Shown: in pieces, positions 8,841 to 16,820 of the stretch
Layout: every line of letters starts with the position of its first letter
Numbering within the stretch: position 1 is the stretch's first letter
Assembly: GCA_903945175.1 (NCBI GenBank)
Contig: CAJAUM010000134.1
Coordinates: 17,450 to 81,449 of the forward strand
Source: an uncultured Bacteroidales bacterium
Lineage (GTDB): Bacteria > Bacteroidota > Bacteroidia > Bacteroidales > FEN-979
Reading direction: 5' to 3'
Length of the DNA: 64,000 nucleotides
Translations under genes and position numbers: made by a program
Notes under the pieces: generated by a model
What the model saw: the letters and a program-made list of their open reading frames with translations, nothing else
Database searches by the model: none
What the model was told of the DNA's origin: nothing

Positions 8841-10142
8841 TTAAAATCTCTGACGGTACAACATTTTATTATCCGCATCACCCGGAATATTGTAAAGGTA
8901 AAATACAACATTATTGTAAACCTTGATTTTTTCAGGATAGTAGTGAAAAAGAGTCAATCTTTTTATTAGAATTCCTGAATTCAAATCAATTTCATAAATA
9001 CCATACTGTCCATTGGAAATAAATGTGGTATAAACCTTCTCTGTATATCCATCTGTTAAAATATCACTGGTCCATCGGCCATCATTTACTAGGTTAATCT
9101 TAAGCGCAAGTTTAAAGGAAAAATTTCCCCCGGAATCATAAAACTCCATTTGACGATCAGGCGTGTTAAAAATGCAGATAAAACTTCCGATTTTATAGAG
9201 GGCCGTTTTAATGGGCCTGTAGAGAATTTTGTGGACGTAATTCCATGTCACAAAATCATCCCTTGAAATGGGTTGGGTGGCTTGCATCAGCAAGGCGGCA
9301 TCATCGGAATTGCGCCTGAACATTTTCATTCTTTTTTCGTCCTTTACATGCGTAATGGTCTGTTTTGAGAAGGTTTTCCTGTTCACGCCATAATATTCAA
9401 CACCAAGCCCCTGGTCAGTGCTTTTTTGGAAAAATAAAATGTTGGGGGTTGCAGCAACACAGTTTTTAAGCACATGATCAAATTTTCGGAGGTTTATCGG
9501 ATATAAAAAATTTAATTCCTTTTCATTACGAAATACCTGGAAACCTGTATCATGCCCTAAAATATGCAGGATGCCCAGGCAATCTTTAAACAGCCTGACG
9601 GGATTGAAGTTTAACGGTTTGGATTGAGCGATGGTATCCCCTGCTGTGTTCTTGCAAATCAACTCCGCACTTGAAACACGTTGCCTGAAAATTAGCAGAT
9701 AAACCAGGTTGCTGTCGATCTCATAATCAAGAACCGCATAATGGTCATCCTTGAAAAATGCCTCATGAACACTGGCTTTGATCTCCACCTCCTGTAACTC
9801 TTGTACTTCCAGTGAAAGGTACAGGGTCAGTGAAAATGAAGTTTCATCAAGCTGAATGGTTTTCGTCTTGAAACCAACGCAACTCACCACCAGTGTCGCA
9901 GGAATACTGTCGATAAAAAAGGAAAAATTGCCCTTGTTATCGGTCACGGTTCCTACCCTGGATCCGGCTACTGAAAGATTAACATCAGGAATGCCCGCCT
10001 TCGTCATACCATCGAGCACCTTGCCATAATAGAAATGATATTGACCCTGGGCAGCTGCAGCAAAACAGACAAACTGCAACAGCAGCATAAATATCCGGAA
10101 ATGACAGAAAACTGCAGATCTGCGTTTTTTTATTTCATCCAT
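8841..10142 (-). CDS. Exported protein with carboxypeptidase-regulatory-like domain
   Basis: A 433-residue protein with an N-terminal signal peptide (hydrophobic core about residues 18-32, ending AAAQG). A CarboxypepD-regulatory-like beta-sandwich follows at about residues 36-115 (GKVLDGMTKAGIPDVNLSV, GNFSFFIDSIP, LVVSCVGFKTKTIQL). That domain is typical of Bacteroidota surface and TonB-linked proteins. The remaining 300 residues have alternating strands resembling a beta-propeller or WD-like fold, with no motif I can name. There is no TonB plug, barrel or T9SS sorting domain. It is likely periplasmic or surface attached, with function unknown. Confidence 0.7.
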   Translation of the reverse strand: MDEIKKRRSAVFCHFRIFMLLLQFVCFAAAAQGQYHFYYGKVLDGMTKAGIPDVNLSVAGSRVGTVTDNKGNFSFFIDSIPATLVVSCVGFKTKTIQLDETSFSLTLYLSLEVQELQEVEIKASVHEAFFKDDHYAVLDYEIDSNLVYLLIFRQRVSSAELICKNTAGDTIAQSKPLNFNPVRLFKDCLGILHILGHDTGFQVFRNEKELNFLYPINLRKFDHVLKNCVAATPNILFFQKSTDQGLGVEYYGVNRKTFSKQTITHVKDEKRMKMFRRNSDDAALLMQATQPISRDDFVTWNYVHKILYRPIKTALYKIGSFICIFNTPDRQMEFYDSGGNFSFKLALKINLVNDGRWTSDILTDGYTEKVYTTFISNGQYGIYEIDLNSGILIKRLTLFHYYPEKIKVYNNVVFYLYNIPGDADNKMLYRQRF

Positions 10143-10167
10143 GTTGACACAGAAATATTTCCACTTT

Positions 10168-10175
10168 CAAAGGTA
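10168..10175 (-). promoter_or_regulatory. -7 promoter element for the carboxypeptidase-regulatory-like gene
   Basis: TACCTTTG on the minus strand matches the Bacteroidota -7 consensus TAnnTTTG exactly. It lies 25 bases before the ATG at 10142, leaving a short 5' leader. Confidence 0.6.
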
Positions 10176-10346
10176 ATTTAAAATGGGTTATTTTTTTCAA
10201 GGAATTACGCTTTATGGATTCGCATTTTTACCGGCTGAATTGAACGCATGACCGGATATACAGCCAACATGATCGATTTGTCCCTGTTTCTTTTGGTTTT
10301 ATGCTGCATCTTGCGTTAATTTGTATATGTATTTCAACAACATGAG

Positions 10347-11372
10347 ATGAAAACGAAGTACAAAATCCTGATTCACGTCGCCTTTTGGGCCTACATGTTC
10401 AACCAGATACTGCTCACCTTTGCCATGTGGGTGGGAAAAGGTTATGATCCGTATCAGGAAATAACCATTTATCCGATAACAAGTTTCATTACGTTTTATA
10501 CCTTATATTTTACCTATGGATTGTTTTTCACCAGAAAAAACAAACTTTATCCTGTACTATTATTGATTGCCCTTGTTATCATTCTGATACCATTGCGGGT
10601 CGGACTTGAATATTTTTTCTGGAAATATATCGGTTACACCCACATGAAACCCGGAGAGAAACTGACCATTGAAAGCAGCTGGTGGTTTAACTCAGTACGA
10701 CTCACGATAATATATGGGATATATGCGCTATTTATGCAACTTGCCATCGGATGGTTTGAAACACAGAAGCTGAAATCGGCTTTAATGGTTGAAAAACAAT
10801 CAAGTGAACTGGCCCTCCTCCGGTCGCAGATAAATCCACATTTTCTTTTTAACACCTTGAACAACATTTATTCGTTGGTGTATAAAAAATCGGAAGATGC
10901 CCCTGAAGCCGTGATGAAACTGTCGGCCATAATGCGATATATGCTGTACGATGCAACAACCGACAAGGTTTTGCTTGAGAAAGAGATCGAATATCTCAAA
11001 AGCTTCATTGAACTCGAAAAGCTCCGGATAAAGCACAAAGATTTTGTAGAATTGAATATTACAGGCAATGTGGAAGGGCGAACCATTGCCCCAATGCTCC
11101 TGATCCCTTTTGTAGAAAACGCATTCAAACATGGAGGTAAAACCTTGACAAATCCCGGTATTCGAATCACGTTATCCATCTTGCCTCAGAAAATCCTGTT
11201 TGAAGTCAGCAACCACCTGCGTAAAAACATAACCGCCATTAGCGACAAAACGGGCGGAATAGGTTTGACCAACATCCGCCGCAGACTAAACCTGCTTTAT
11301 CCTGGCAAACATCAGCTTGAAATAACCTCCAGTGAACATTCATTCAACATCAAACTAATCCTTTCAATATGA
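10347..11372 (+). CDS. LytS/YehU-type sensor histidine kinase (pair 2)
   Basis: The 341-residue kinase has four membrane segments in residues 8-140 and then the His_kinase domain with the phospho-histidine block QINPHFLFNTLNNIY (about residues 159-173). The ATP-binding part has IAPMLLIPFVENAFKHGG and GGIGLTNIRRRLNLLYPG. Its architecture and motif spacing match the kinase at 3389-4441, so the two are paralogues. The stop overlaps the ATG of the response regulator (ATGA). Like pair 1, it lacks an obvious extracytoplasmic sensor. Confidence 0.9.
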   Translation: MKTKYKILIHVAFWAYMFNQILLTFAMWVGKGYDPYQEITIYPITSFITFYTLYFTYGLFFTRKNKLYPVLLLIALVIILIPLRVGLEYFFWKYIGYTHMKPGEKLTIESSWWFNSVRLTIIYGIYALFMQLAIGWFETQKLKSALMVEKQSSELALLRSQINPHFLFNTLNNIYSLVYKKSEDAPEAVMKLSAIMRYMLYDATTDKVLLEKEIEYLKSFIELEKLRIKHKDFVELNITGNVEGRTIAPMLLIPFVENAFKHGGKTLTNPGIRITLSILPQKILFEVSNHLRKNITAISDKTGGIGLTNIRRRLNLLYPGKHQLEITSSEHSFNIKLILSI

Positions 11373-12097
11373 ATATCAACTGTATCGCGATCGACGACGA
11401 GCCCCTGGCTCTGGATATTATCAAAGATTATTGTTCAAAGGTGGCATTCCTGAATCTGCTCAGGACATTCGACAATGCGATTGAATCAATTGAGTATATC
11501 AGGTCAAATAAGGTCGATCTCATTTTTTTGGATATCCAGATGGAAGAACTCACCGGAATCCAATTGTTGAATGCCCTGAAACATCGTCCATTTGTGATTT
11601 TTACTACTGCTTACGAACGATACGCAATCCAGGGTTTTGAGTTGGATGTGGTGGATTACATGCTGAAGCCGATCTCCTTCGAACGATTCATCAAAGGTGT
11701 CAATAAGGTGTCGGAGCGGATACAACTTGATGCAGGGGGAGCTAAGCCGGAAAACGGCAAAACCAAATCTGCCGAAGCCTCATTTTTCTTCGTTAAAACC
11801 GAAACCCGGATGGAACGCATCGAAAATTCCGATGTGTTGTATGTCGAAGGCATGGGTGACTATTGGCGGATTGTCACGAAAACAAGGAGGATCATGACCC
11901 TGATGAATGCACGGAAACTTGAAGAGGTATTGCATGAACCTCAATTTTGCCGGGTCCACAAATCATTTTTTATCGCTCTGGATAAAATCGAATCGATTGA
12001 ACGTAACCGCATAAAAATCGCCGACCAGTACATTCCTGTAAGCGAAACATACCACAAGGCTTTTTTTGATCTGATCGAACGAAAAAAACTGGCCTGA
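11369..12097 (+). CDS. LytTR-family response regulator (pair 2)
   Basis: The 242-residue regulator has a receiver domain (AIDDEPLALD at the N-terminus, phospho-acceptor near residue 55 in LIFLDIQM, Lys in DYMLKPISFERF) and a C-terminal LytTR domain (FFVKTETRMERI, YVEGMGDYWRIVT, RVHKSFFIAL). It is very similar in layout to the regulator at 2676-3392, including the shared QGFELDVVDYMLKPI segment, which supports duplication of the whole kinase-regulator unit. It is coupled to its kinase by a 4-base overlap and converges on rnr with two bases between stops. Confidence 0.92.
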   Translation: MNINCIAIDDEPLALDIIKDYCSKVAFLNLLRTFDNAIESIEYIRSNKVDLIFLDIQMEELTGIQLLNALKHRPFVIFTTAYERYAIQGFELDVVDYMLKPISFERFIKGVNKVSERIQLDAGGAKPENGKTKSAEASFFFVKTETRMERIENSDVLYVEGMGDYWRIVTKTRRIMTLMNARKLEEVLHEPQFCRVHKSFFIALDKIESIERNRIKIADQYIPVSETYHKAFFDLIERKKLA

Positions 12098-12099
12098 AA

Positions 12100-14256
12100 T
12101 CAGGAAACCCAGTCATAATCCATTTGCTTGCGGGCAAGATCTATGCGTTTGACTCTGATTTTCAACTTGTCTCCAAGTTTAAACCGATAGCCATGCCGCT
12201 GTCCGATAATCTGGTAATTCTCTTCGTCTAAGTAGTAATAGTCATCCTCCAGGTCACGTAGCCGGATCATTCCTTCACATTTTGTACCGATAATTTCAGC
12301 AAAAATGCCCCATTTGCTCACTCCTGAAATCAGGGCATCAAACTCCTGCCCCACCTTATCAAGCATGTATTCCGCCTGTTTGTATTTCACCGACATACGC
12401 TCAGCATCCACTGCCCTGCGTTCCATCTCCGATGCATGTTCACACATCGGTTCATATACCTCCTTTGAAACCGATGGGGCATTGTGCATATAATCGAACA
12501 GCAGCCGGTGTACCATCAGGTCGGGGTACCTTCGGATGGGAGAGGTAAAATGTGAATAAAATTGAAACGCCAGGCCATAATGGCCGATGTTGTTAGTAGA
12601 ATAATAGGCCTTTGACATGGTCCGGATGGCAATGGTCTCAATCATTGTTTCGGTACCGGTTCCCTTGATGTCGCTGAATAGCTTGTTAAAGGAGTCGGCC
12701 AGTGATTTCTTTGAACTGATTTTGATCTTATAGCCTAACCGCTCGACAAATTGGGTGAAATTTTCCAGTTTTTCTGGATTTGGCGTATCGTGCACCCGGT
12801 AAACAAAGGTTTTCACAGTCTGATTTTCTCTTTTTTTTCCAATAAATTCAGCCACCTTGCGGTTGGCCAGCAACATGAAATCTTCAATCAGCTTGTTGGC
12901 ATCCTTCATCTCCCTGATGAAAATGCTCAATGGCCTGCCTGAATCATCAAGCTTAAATCTGACCTCCTGGGTTTCGAAGTTAAAAGAACCCTTCTGGAAC
13001 CGCTCCTCCCTCAATTTCAGGGCTACGCCGTTCAATACATTGATTTCGGATGCATATTCTCCGGTTCCCGACTCAATGATGGCCTGTACCTCCTCGTATG
13101 AAAATCGACGGTTCGACCGGATCACGGTTTTGCCAAACCACTCGGAATATATTTTTGCCTTTTCGTCCATTTCAAATACAGCAGAAAAGCACAACCGGTC
13201 TTCATCCTGCCTCAGGGAACAGAGTCCGTTTGATAACCGCTCAGGAAGCATTGGAATCGTTCGGCCAACCATGTAAACCGACGTTCCGCGTTCGACCGCC
13301 TCCTCTTCAATGGCCGACCCTGGTTTTACGTAATACGACACATCGGCAATGTGCACCCCGATCTCCCAGTGTCCGTTATCCAGTGCCCGGAGTGAAATGG
13401 CATCATCAAAATCTTTGGCATCCTCGGGGTCAATGGTAATGGTAAAAACCGGGCGGAAATCCTTGCGTTTATTGATCTCCTCCTCTGGGATGGTATCAGG
13501 AAAAGAGGCGGCCTCCTTCTCTGCCTTTGGGGAAAAAGACAATGGAAAATCGATTTCTGCTAAAATCGACTGCATCTCCACCCGGTTATCTCCGGGTTTC
13601 CCAAGGACCTCTTTTACTTCACCAAATGGATTGGCTGACTGCGCAGGCCATTCGGTAATGATTGCGACAACCTTCTGCCCGTTCTTAGCCCCATTCAGTT
13701 TTGAAATAGGGATGAAAATATCGACCGGCATCGTGTTATTGTCCGGTCTTAAAAATGCAAAATTCTTGGAGGTCTCAATCGTTCCAACAAATTGTTTTTT
13801 ATTTCGTTTGATAATTTCCGAAATTTCTCCTTCCAGCTTATGTCCTTTCCGTCTGGGAAAAATAAAGACCTTGACCTTGTCCCCATTTAGCGCGTGATTT
13901 GTATTGGTTGCGCCAATAAAGACATCTTCCGATTTATCATCCGGGATTACATAGGCCTTGCCTGTCTGTTTCATATCAACCGTGCCAGTGATCGAGGTCT
14001 TTACTTCACCTTCATACTTCGGACTTTCACGGTTGATTTGATATTTTCCACGCTTACTCATGGCGAGTTCCTTGCTCTTGAAAAGTTGACCGATAATCAG
14101 GCTGATCAGGTCCTTACTGGCCCGGTCCTTAATGCCAAGCCTTGCAGCAATCTGCTTATAATTGAAACTGCTGTAAGGATTGTTCCGAAACACATCCAGT
14201 ACCGATTTTGCAAACGTATTCTTCTCCAACCCGCTTAAACTTGTTTTCTTTCCCAT
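12100..14256 (-). CDS. rnr: Ribonuclease R
   Basis: A 718-residue 3'-5' exoribonuclease of the RNB family. It degrades structured RNA and takes part in rRNA and tmRNA-linked turnover. The order is an N-terminal winged helix (about 15-75), two cold-shock OB domains (about 80-230), the RNB catalytic domain and a C-terminal S1 domain (about 635-716). The catalytic acidic motif IDPEDAKDFDDAISL is at residues 275-289. The second hallmark, HYGLAFQFYSHFTSPIRRYPDL, lies near 560. Length is normal, except that the long basic tail of E. coli RNase R is absent. Confidence 0.96.
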   Translation of the reverse strand: MGKKTSLSGLEKNTFAKSVLDVFRNNPYSSFNYKQIAARLGIKDRASKDLISLIIGQLFKSKELAMSKRGKYQINRESPKYEGEVKTSITGTVDMKQTGKAYVIPDDKSEDVFIGATNTNHALNGDKVKVFIFPRRKGHKLEGEISEIIKRNKKQFVGTIETSKNFAFLRPDNNTMPVDIFIPISKLNGAKNGQKVVAIITEWPAQSANPFGEVKEVLGKPGDNRVEMQSILAEIDFPLSFSPKAEKEAASFPDTIPEEEINKRKDFRPVFTITIDPEDAKDFDDAISLRALDNGHWEIGVHIADVSYYVKPGSAIEEEAVERGTSVYMVGRTIPMLPERLSNGLCSLRQDEDRLCFSAVFEMDEKAKIYSEWFGKTVIRSNRRFSYEEVQAIIESGTGEYASEINVLNGVALKLREERFQKGSFNFETQEVRFKLDDSGRPLSIFIREMKDANKLIEDFMLLANRKVAEFIGKKRENQTVKTFVYRVHDTPNPEKLENFTQFVERLGYKIKISSKKSLADSFNKLFSDIKGTGTETMIETIAIRTMSKAYYSTNNIGHYGLAFQFYSHFTSPIRRYPDLMVHRLLFDYMHNAPSVSKEVYEPMCEHASEMERRAVDAERMSVKYKQAEYMLDKVGQEFDALISGVSKWGIFAEIIGTKCEGMIRLRDLEDDYYYLDEENYQIIGQRHGYRFKLGDKLKIRVKRIDLARKQMDYDWVS

Positions 14257-14319
14257 GTTTTTCTACATTTAAAATTTCTTCATTTCTCCACCCCGCTATT
14301 TCGTAATTTCATTATTTTG

Positions 14320-16008
14320 TTACAAAATGTCACCTCCCGGTATGGCCGCCAGTAACATCCTTGTATACTCCGATTGCGGATTTGCATAAACCTGGTCAGC
14401 CTCCCCCATCTCTTCGATTTTTCCATTTTTCATAACGATAAGCCTGTCCGACATGTACTTAACTACAGAAAGGTCGTGTGAGATGAAAATATAGGTCAGC
14501 CCAAAATCCCTTTTTAAATCATTTAACAAGTTTAAAACCTGCGCCTGGATTGAGACATCAAGGGCCGACACAGATTCATCACAGATGATTAGCCTGGGTT
14601 CAACGGCAAGTGCCCTTGCAATGCAGATTCGCTGCCGCTGCCCTCCTGAAAATTCGTGCGCATACCGAAAATAGTGCTCCGGCTTAAGTCCGACCTTTTG
14701 CAGCAACTCCATGACCCGGGCCTTTCTGACTGTATCATTCTGGTGCAATTTGTGCACCTTCATGGGTTCAAGAATTGACGGGCCAATCGCGATCCTGGGA
14801 TTCAGGGATGAATATGGATCCTGGAAAATGATCTGAAGATCCTTGCGAAGTTTCTTCAATTTGCCCGTGGTAAGTTTCGTGATGTCCTGATCCTGGTATA
14901 TGATTCTTCCTTCAGAAGCAGGAATCAGTTCAAGCACCACCCTGGCCAGGGTGGTTTTGCCACTTCCTGACTCCCCAACGATTCCAAGTGTTTCGCCAGG
15001 ATAAACGGAAAAACCAGCTTTATCAAGCGCAGTAAAAGAACCAAACCGTTTCCCAAGATTCTCAACCTCCAATATGGGTTTCTGCGCATACAGCCGCTTA
15101 TGCTCTGCGTTTCGTTGATCAGGCGTCACCACCGGTTTGGATTCATCCCCTCCCTCATGCATGTATTTTTCAATTGTCGGCAACCGGGTCAGCCGCACAT
15201 CAAGCGGTGGCCGGCAAGCAAGTAAACCACGTGTGTATGGATGCTGAGGTGAATGGAAAATATCTTTCACAGTACCCTCTTCAACCAACTGCCCCTTGTT
15301 CATCACCAGTACCCTGTCAGCAAATCCATTGACAAGCCCAAGGTCGTGGGTAATAAAAAGGATGCTCATTTTCCTCGACTCCTGGAGATTTTTCATCAGT
15401 TCAAGAATGGTTTTCTGCACCGTTACATCGAGTGCCGTCGTTGGTTCATCGGCAATAAGAATAGCCGGACTGCAGGAGATCGCCATGGCGATCATCACCC
15501 GCTGCTTTTGTCCGCCTGATAACTGGTGTGGATAGGCTTTTAAAATTTCGGAAGGCCTCGGTAATTTAACCTCGTTGAACAGATCCAGCACCTTTTCACG
15601 AGCCTGATTTTTAGTAACGTTTAAATGTACCCTCAAACTCTCCATCACCTGGTCTCCACAGGTAAATACCGGGTTCAGGGAGGTCATGGGCTCCTGAAAG
15701 ATCATCGAGATCGAACCTCCCCTGAGTTGCTGCATGGCGCGCTCGTCCAGTTGAAGAATATTCCTGGCGGAATTTTCTCCATTTCTGAACATGATCTCTC
15801 CGCTGTCAATCTTACCCGGGGGAATTGGAATCAGCCTTAAAACGGCCAACGCGGTAACGGTCTTTCCGGATCCTGATTCCCCTACTACAGCAAGGGTTTC
15901 AGCTTCATTTAAGCAAAACGATACCCGATCAACAACAGTCAAATTCCCACGATCAGAATCAAAACTGACCGAGAGATTACGAATTTCGAGTAACGGCGGG
16001 GATTCCAT
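14320..16008 (-). CDS. ABC transporter with two ATPase domains (oligopeptide/dipeptide type)
   Basis: This 562-residue protein fuses two DppD/DppF-like ATP-binding domains, as in YejF. The first has Walker A GESGSGKT (43-50), the signature LSGGQKQR and Walker B ILIADEPT. The second has Walker A GESGSGKTTLA near 350, the signature FSGGQRQR and Walker B LIICDESVSALD. Both carry the extra C-terminal oligo_HPY region, which is specific to peptide and nickel importers (HPYTRGLLACRPP; SEYTRMLLAAIPG). No permease or binding-protein gene is adjacent. The fused ATPase probably serves components encoded elsewhere. Confidence 0.93.
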   Translation of the reverse strand: MESPPLLEIRNLSVSFDSDRGNLTVVDRVSFCLNEAETLAVVGESGSGKTVTALAVLRLIPIPPGKIDSGEIMFRNGENSARNILQLDERAMQQLRGGSISMIFQEPMTSLNPVFTCGDQVMESLRVHLNVTKNQAREKVLDLFNEVKLPRPSEILKAYPHQLSGGQKQRVMIAMAISCSPAILIADEPTTALDVTVQKTILELMKNLQESRKMSILFITHDLGLVNGFADRVLVMNKGQLVEEGTVKDIFHSPQHPYTRGLLACRPPLDVRLTRLPTIEKYMHEGGDESKPVVTPDQRNAEHKRLYAQKPILEVENLGKRFGSFTALDKAGFSVYPGETLGIVGESGSGKTTLARVVLELIPASEGRIIYQDQDITKLTTGKLKKLRKDLQIIFQDPYSSLNPRIAIGPSILEPMKVHKLHQNDTVRKARVMELLQKVGLKPEHYFRYAHEFSGGQRQRICIARALAVEPRLIICDESVSALDVSIQAQVLNLLNDLKRDFGLTYIFISHDLSVVKYMSDRLIVMKNGKIEEMGEADQVYANPQSEYTRMLLAAIPGGDIL

Positions 16009-16026
16009 TTTTCAGTAAATTTTGAT

Positions 16027-16034
16027 CAAACCTA
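16027..16034 (-). promoter_or_regulatory. -7 promoter element for the ABC ATPase gene
   Basis: TAGGTTTG on the minus strand matches TAnnTTTG exactly and lies 18 bases before the ATG at 16008. Confidence 0.55.
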
Positions 16035-16130
16035 CATGATTTTTTTTAATGTTGGGTAGATGTTGAAAAATAACCCGGTGCAGGAACGTCACCTTTTCCA
16101 CGCTGGGGTGATTAACCATAAACAACCATC

Positions 16131-16820
16131 ATGATCTTTATAAGTGATTTCATCTCCCTCATTTTTCCTAAAATTTGCGTTGGATGTGGAAGCAGTCTCT
16201 GGAAAAATGAAGAGCTCCTTTGCCACCTCTGCGCATATCACCTTCCAAAAACAAATTTCCATTTTGAACATGAAAACCCCGTAACCCGACTGTTCTGGGG
16301 TAGGGTCCCCATTGAAACCGGAACTGCTTTCCTCTACTTTAACAAGGGGAACAGGGTTCAGCGATTGATACATCAACTGAAATACAAAGGGAAAAAGGAG
16401 ATCGGAATTTTTCTGGGGACTCAATATGGCCAGGAATTAAAGCATGCCCCCGGATTTAATTCGGCTGATGCGATTATCCCTGTTCCACTTCATAAGAAAA
16501 AATATATGAAACGGGGCTACAACCAAAGTGAACAGTTTGCTATCGGATTGACAGGGTCCATGAATATTCCAGTTGAAAGGCATCTGCTGTGCCGGATTAA
16601 AGCTACAGAAACACAAACAAGGAAATCCAAATTCAGGAGATACCAGAATGTTCATGAAATATTCTCAGTCAATCACCCGGAAAACTGGATAGGAAAACAC
16701 CTTATACTGGTGGATGATGTTGTTACTACCGGAGCTACGCTTGAGTCATGTGCCCGTGCATTGAAGGAAATTCCAGATGTGAAAATCAGCATTGTTTGCA
16801 TTGCCGCGGCTCTGTTATAG
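16131..16820 (+). CDS. comF: ComF-family phosphoribosyltransferase-like protein
   Basis: A 229-residue ComF homologue, part of the DNA-uptake (competence) machinery in transformable bacteria and widespread elsewhere. The N-terminal zinc ribbon has Cys16, Cys19, Cys31 and Cys34. The C-terminal phosphoribosyltransferase fold has the PRPP loop HLILVDDVVTTGATLESC near residues 185-202 and IIPVPLHKKKYMKRGYNQSE near 115. Length is typical. The last 6 bases overlap the 3' end of the convergent lamin-tail gene. Whether the cell is competent cannot be told from this gene alone. Confidence 0.9.
   Translation: MIFISDFISLIFPKICVGCGSSLWKNEELLCHLCAYHLPKTNFHFEHENPVTRLFWGRVPIETGTAFLYFNKGNRVQRLIHQLKYKGKKEIGIFLGTQYGQELKHAPGFNSADAIIPVPLHKKKYMKRGYNQSEQFAIGLTGSMNIPVERHLLCRIKATETQTRKSKFRRYQNVHEIFSVNHPENWIGKHLILVDDVVTTGATLESCARALKEIPDVKISIVCIAAALL

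Noticed and set aside
12857..13897. Long plus-strand open frames (139 and 182 codons) opposite rnr
   Set aside because: They mirror the codon structure of rnr on the other strand, show no protein family features, and rnr has complete RNB motifs across them.
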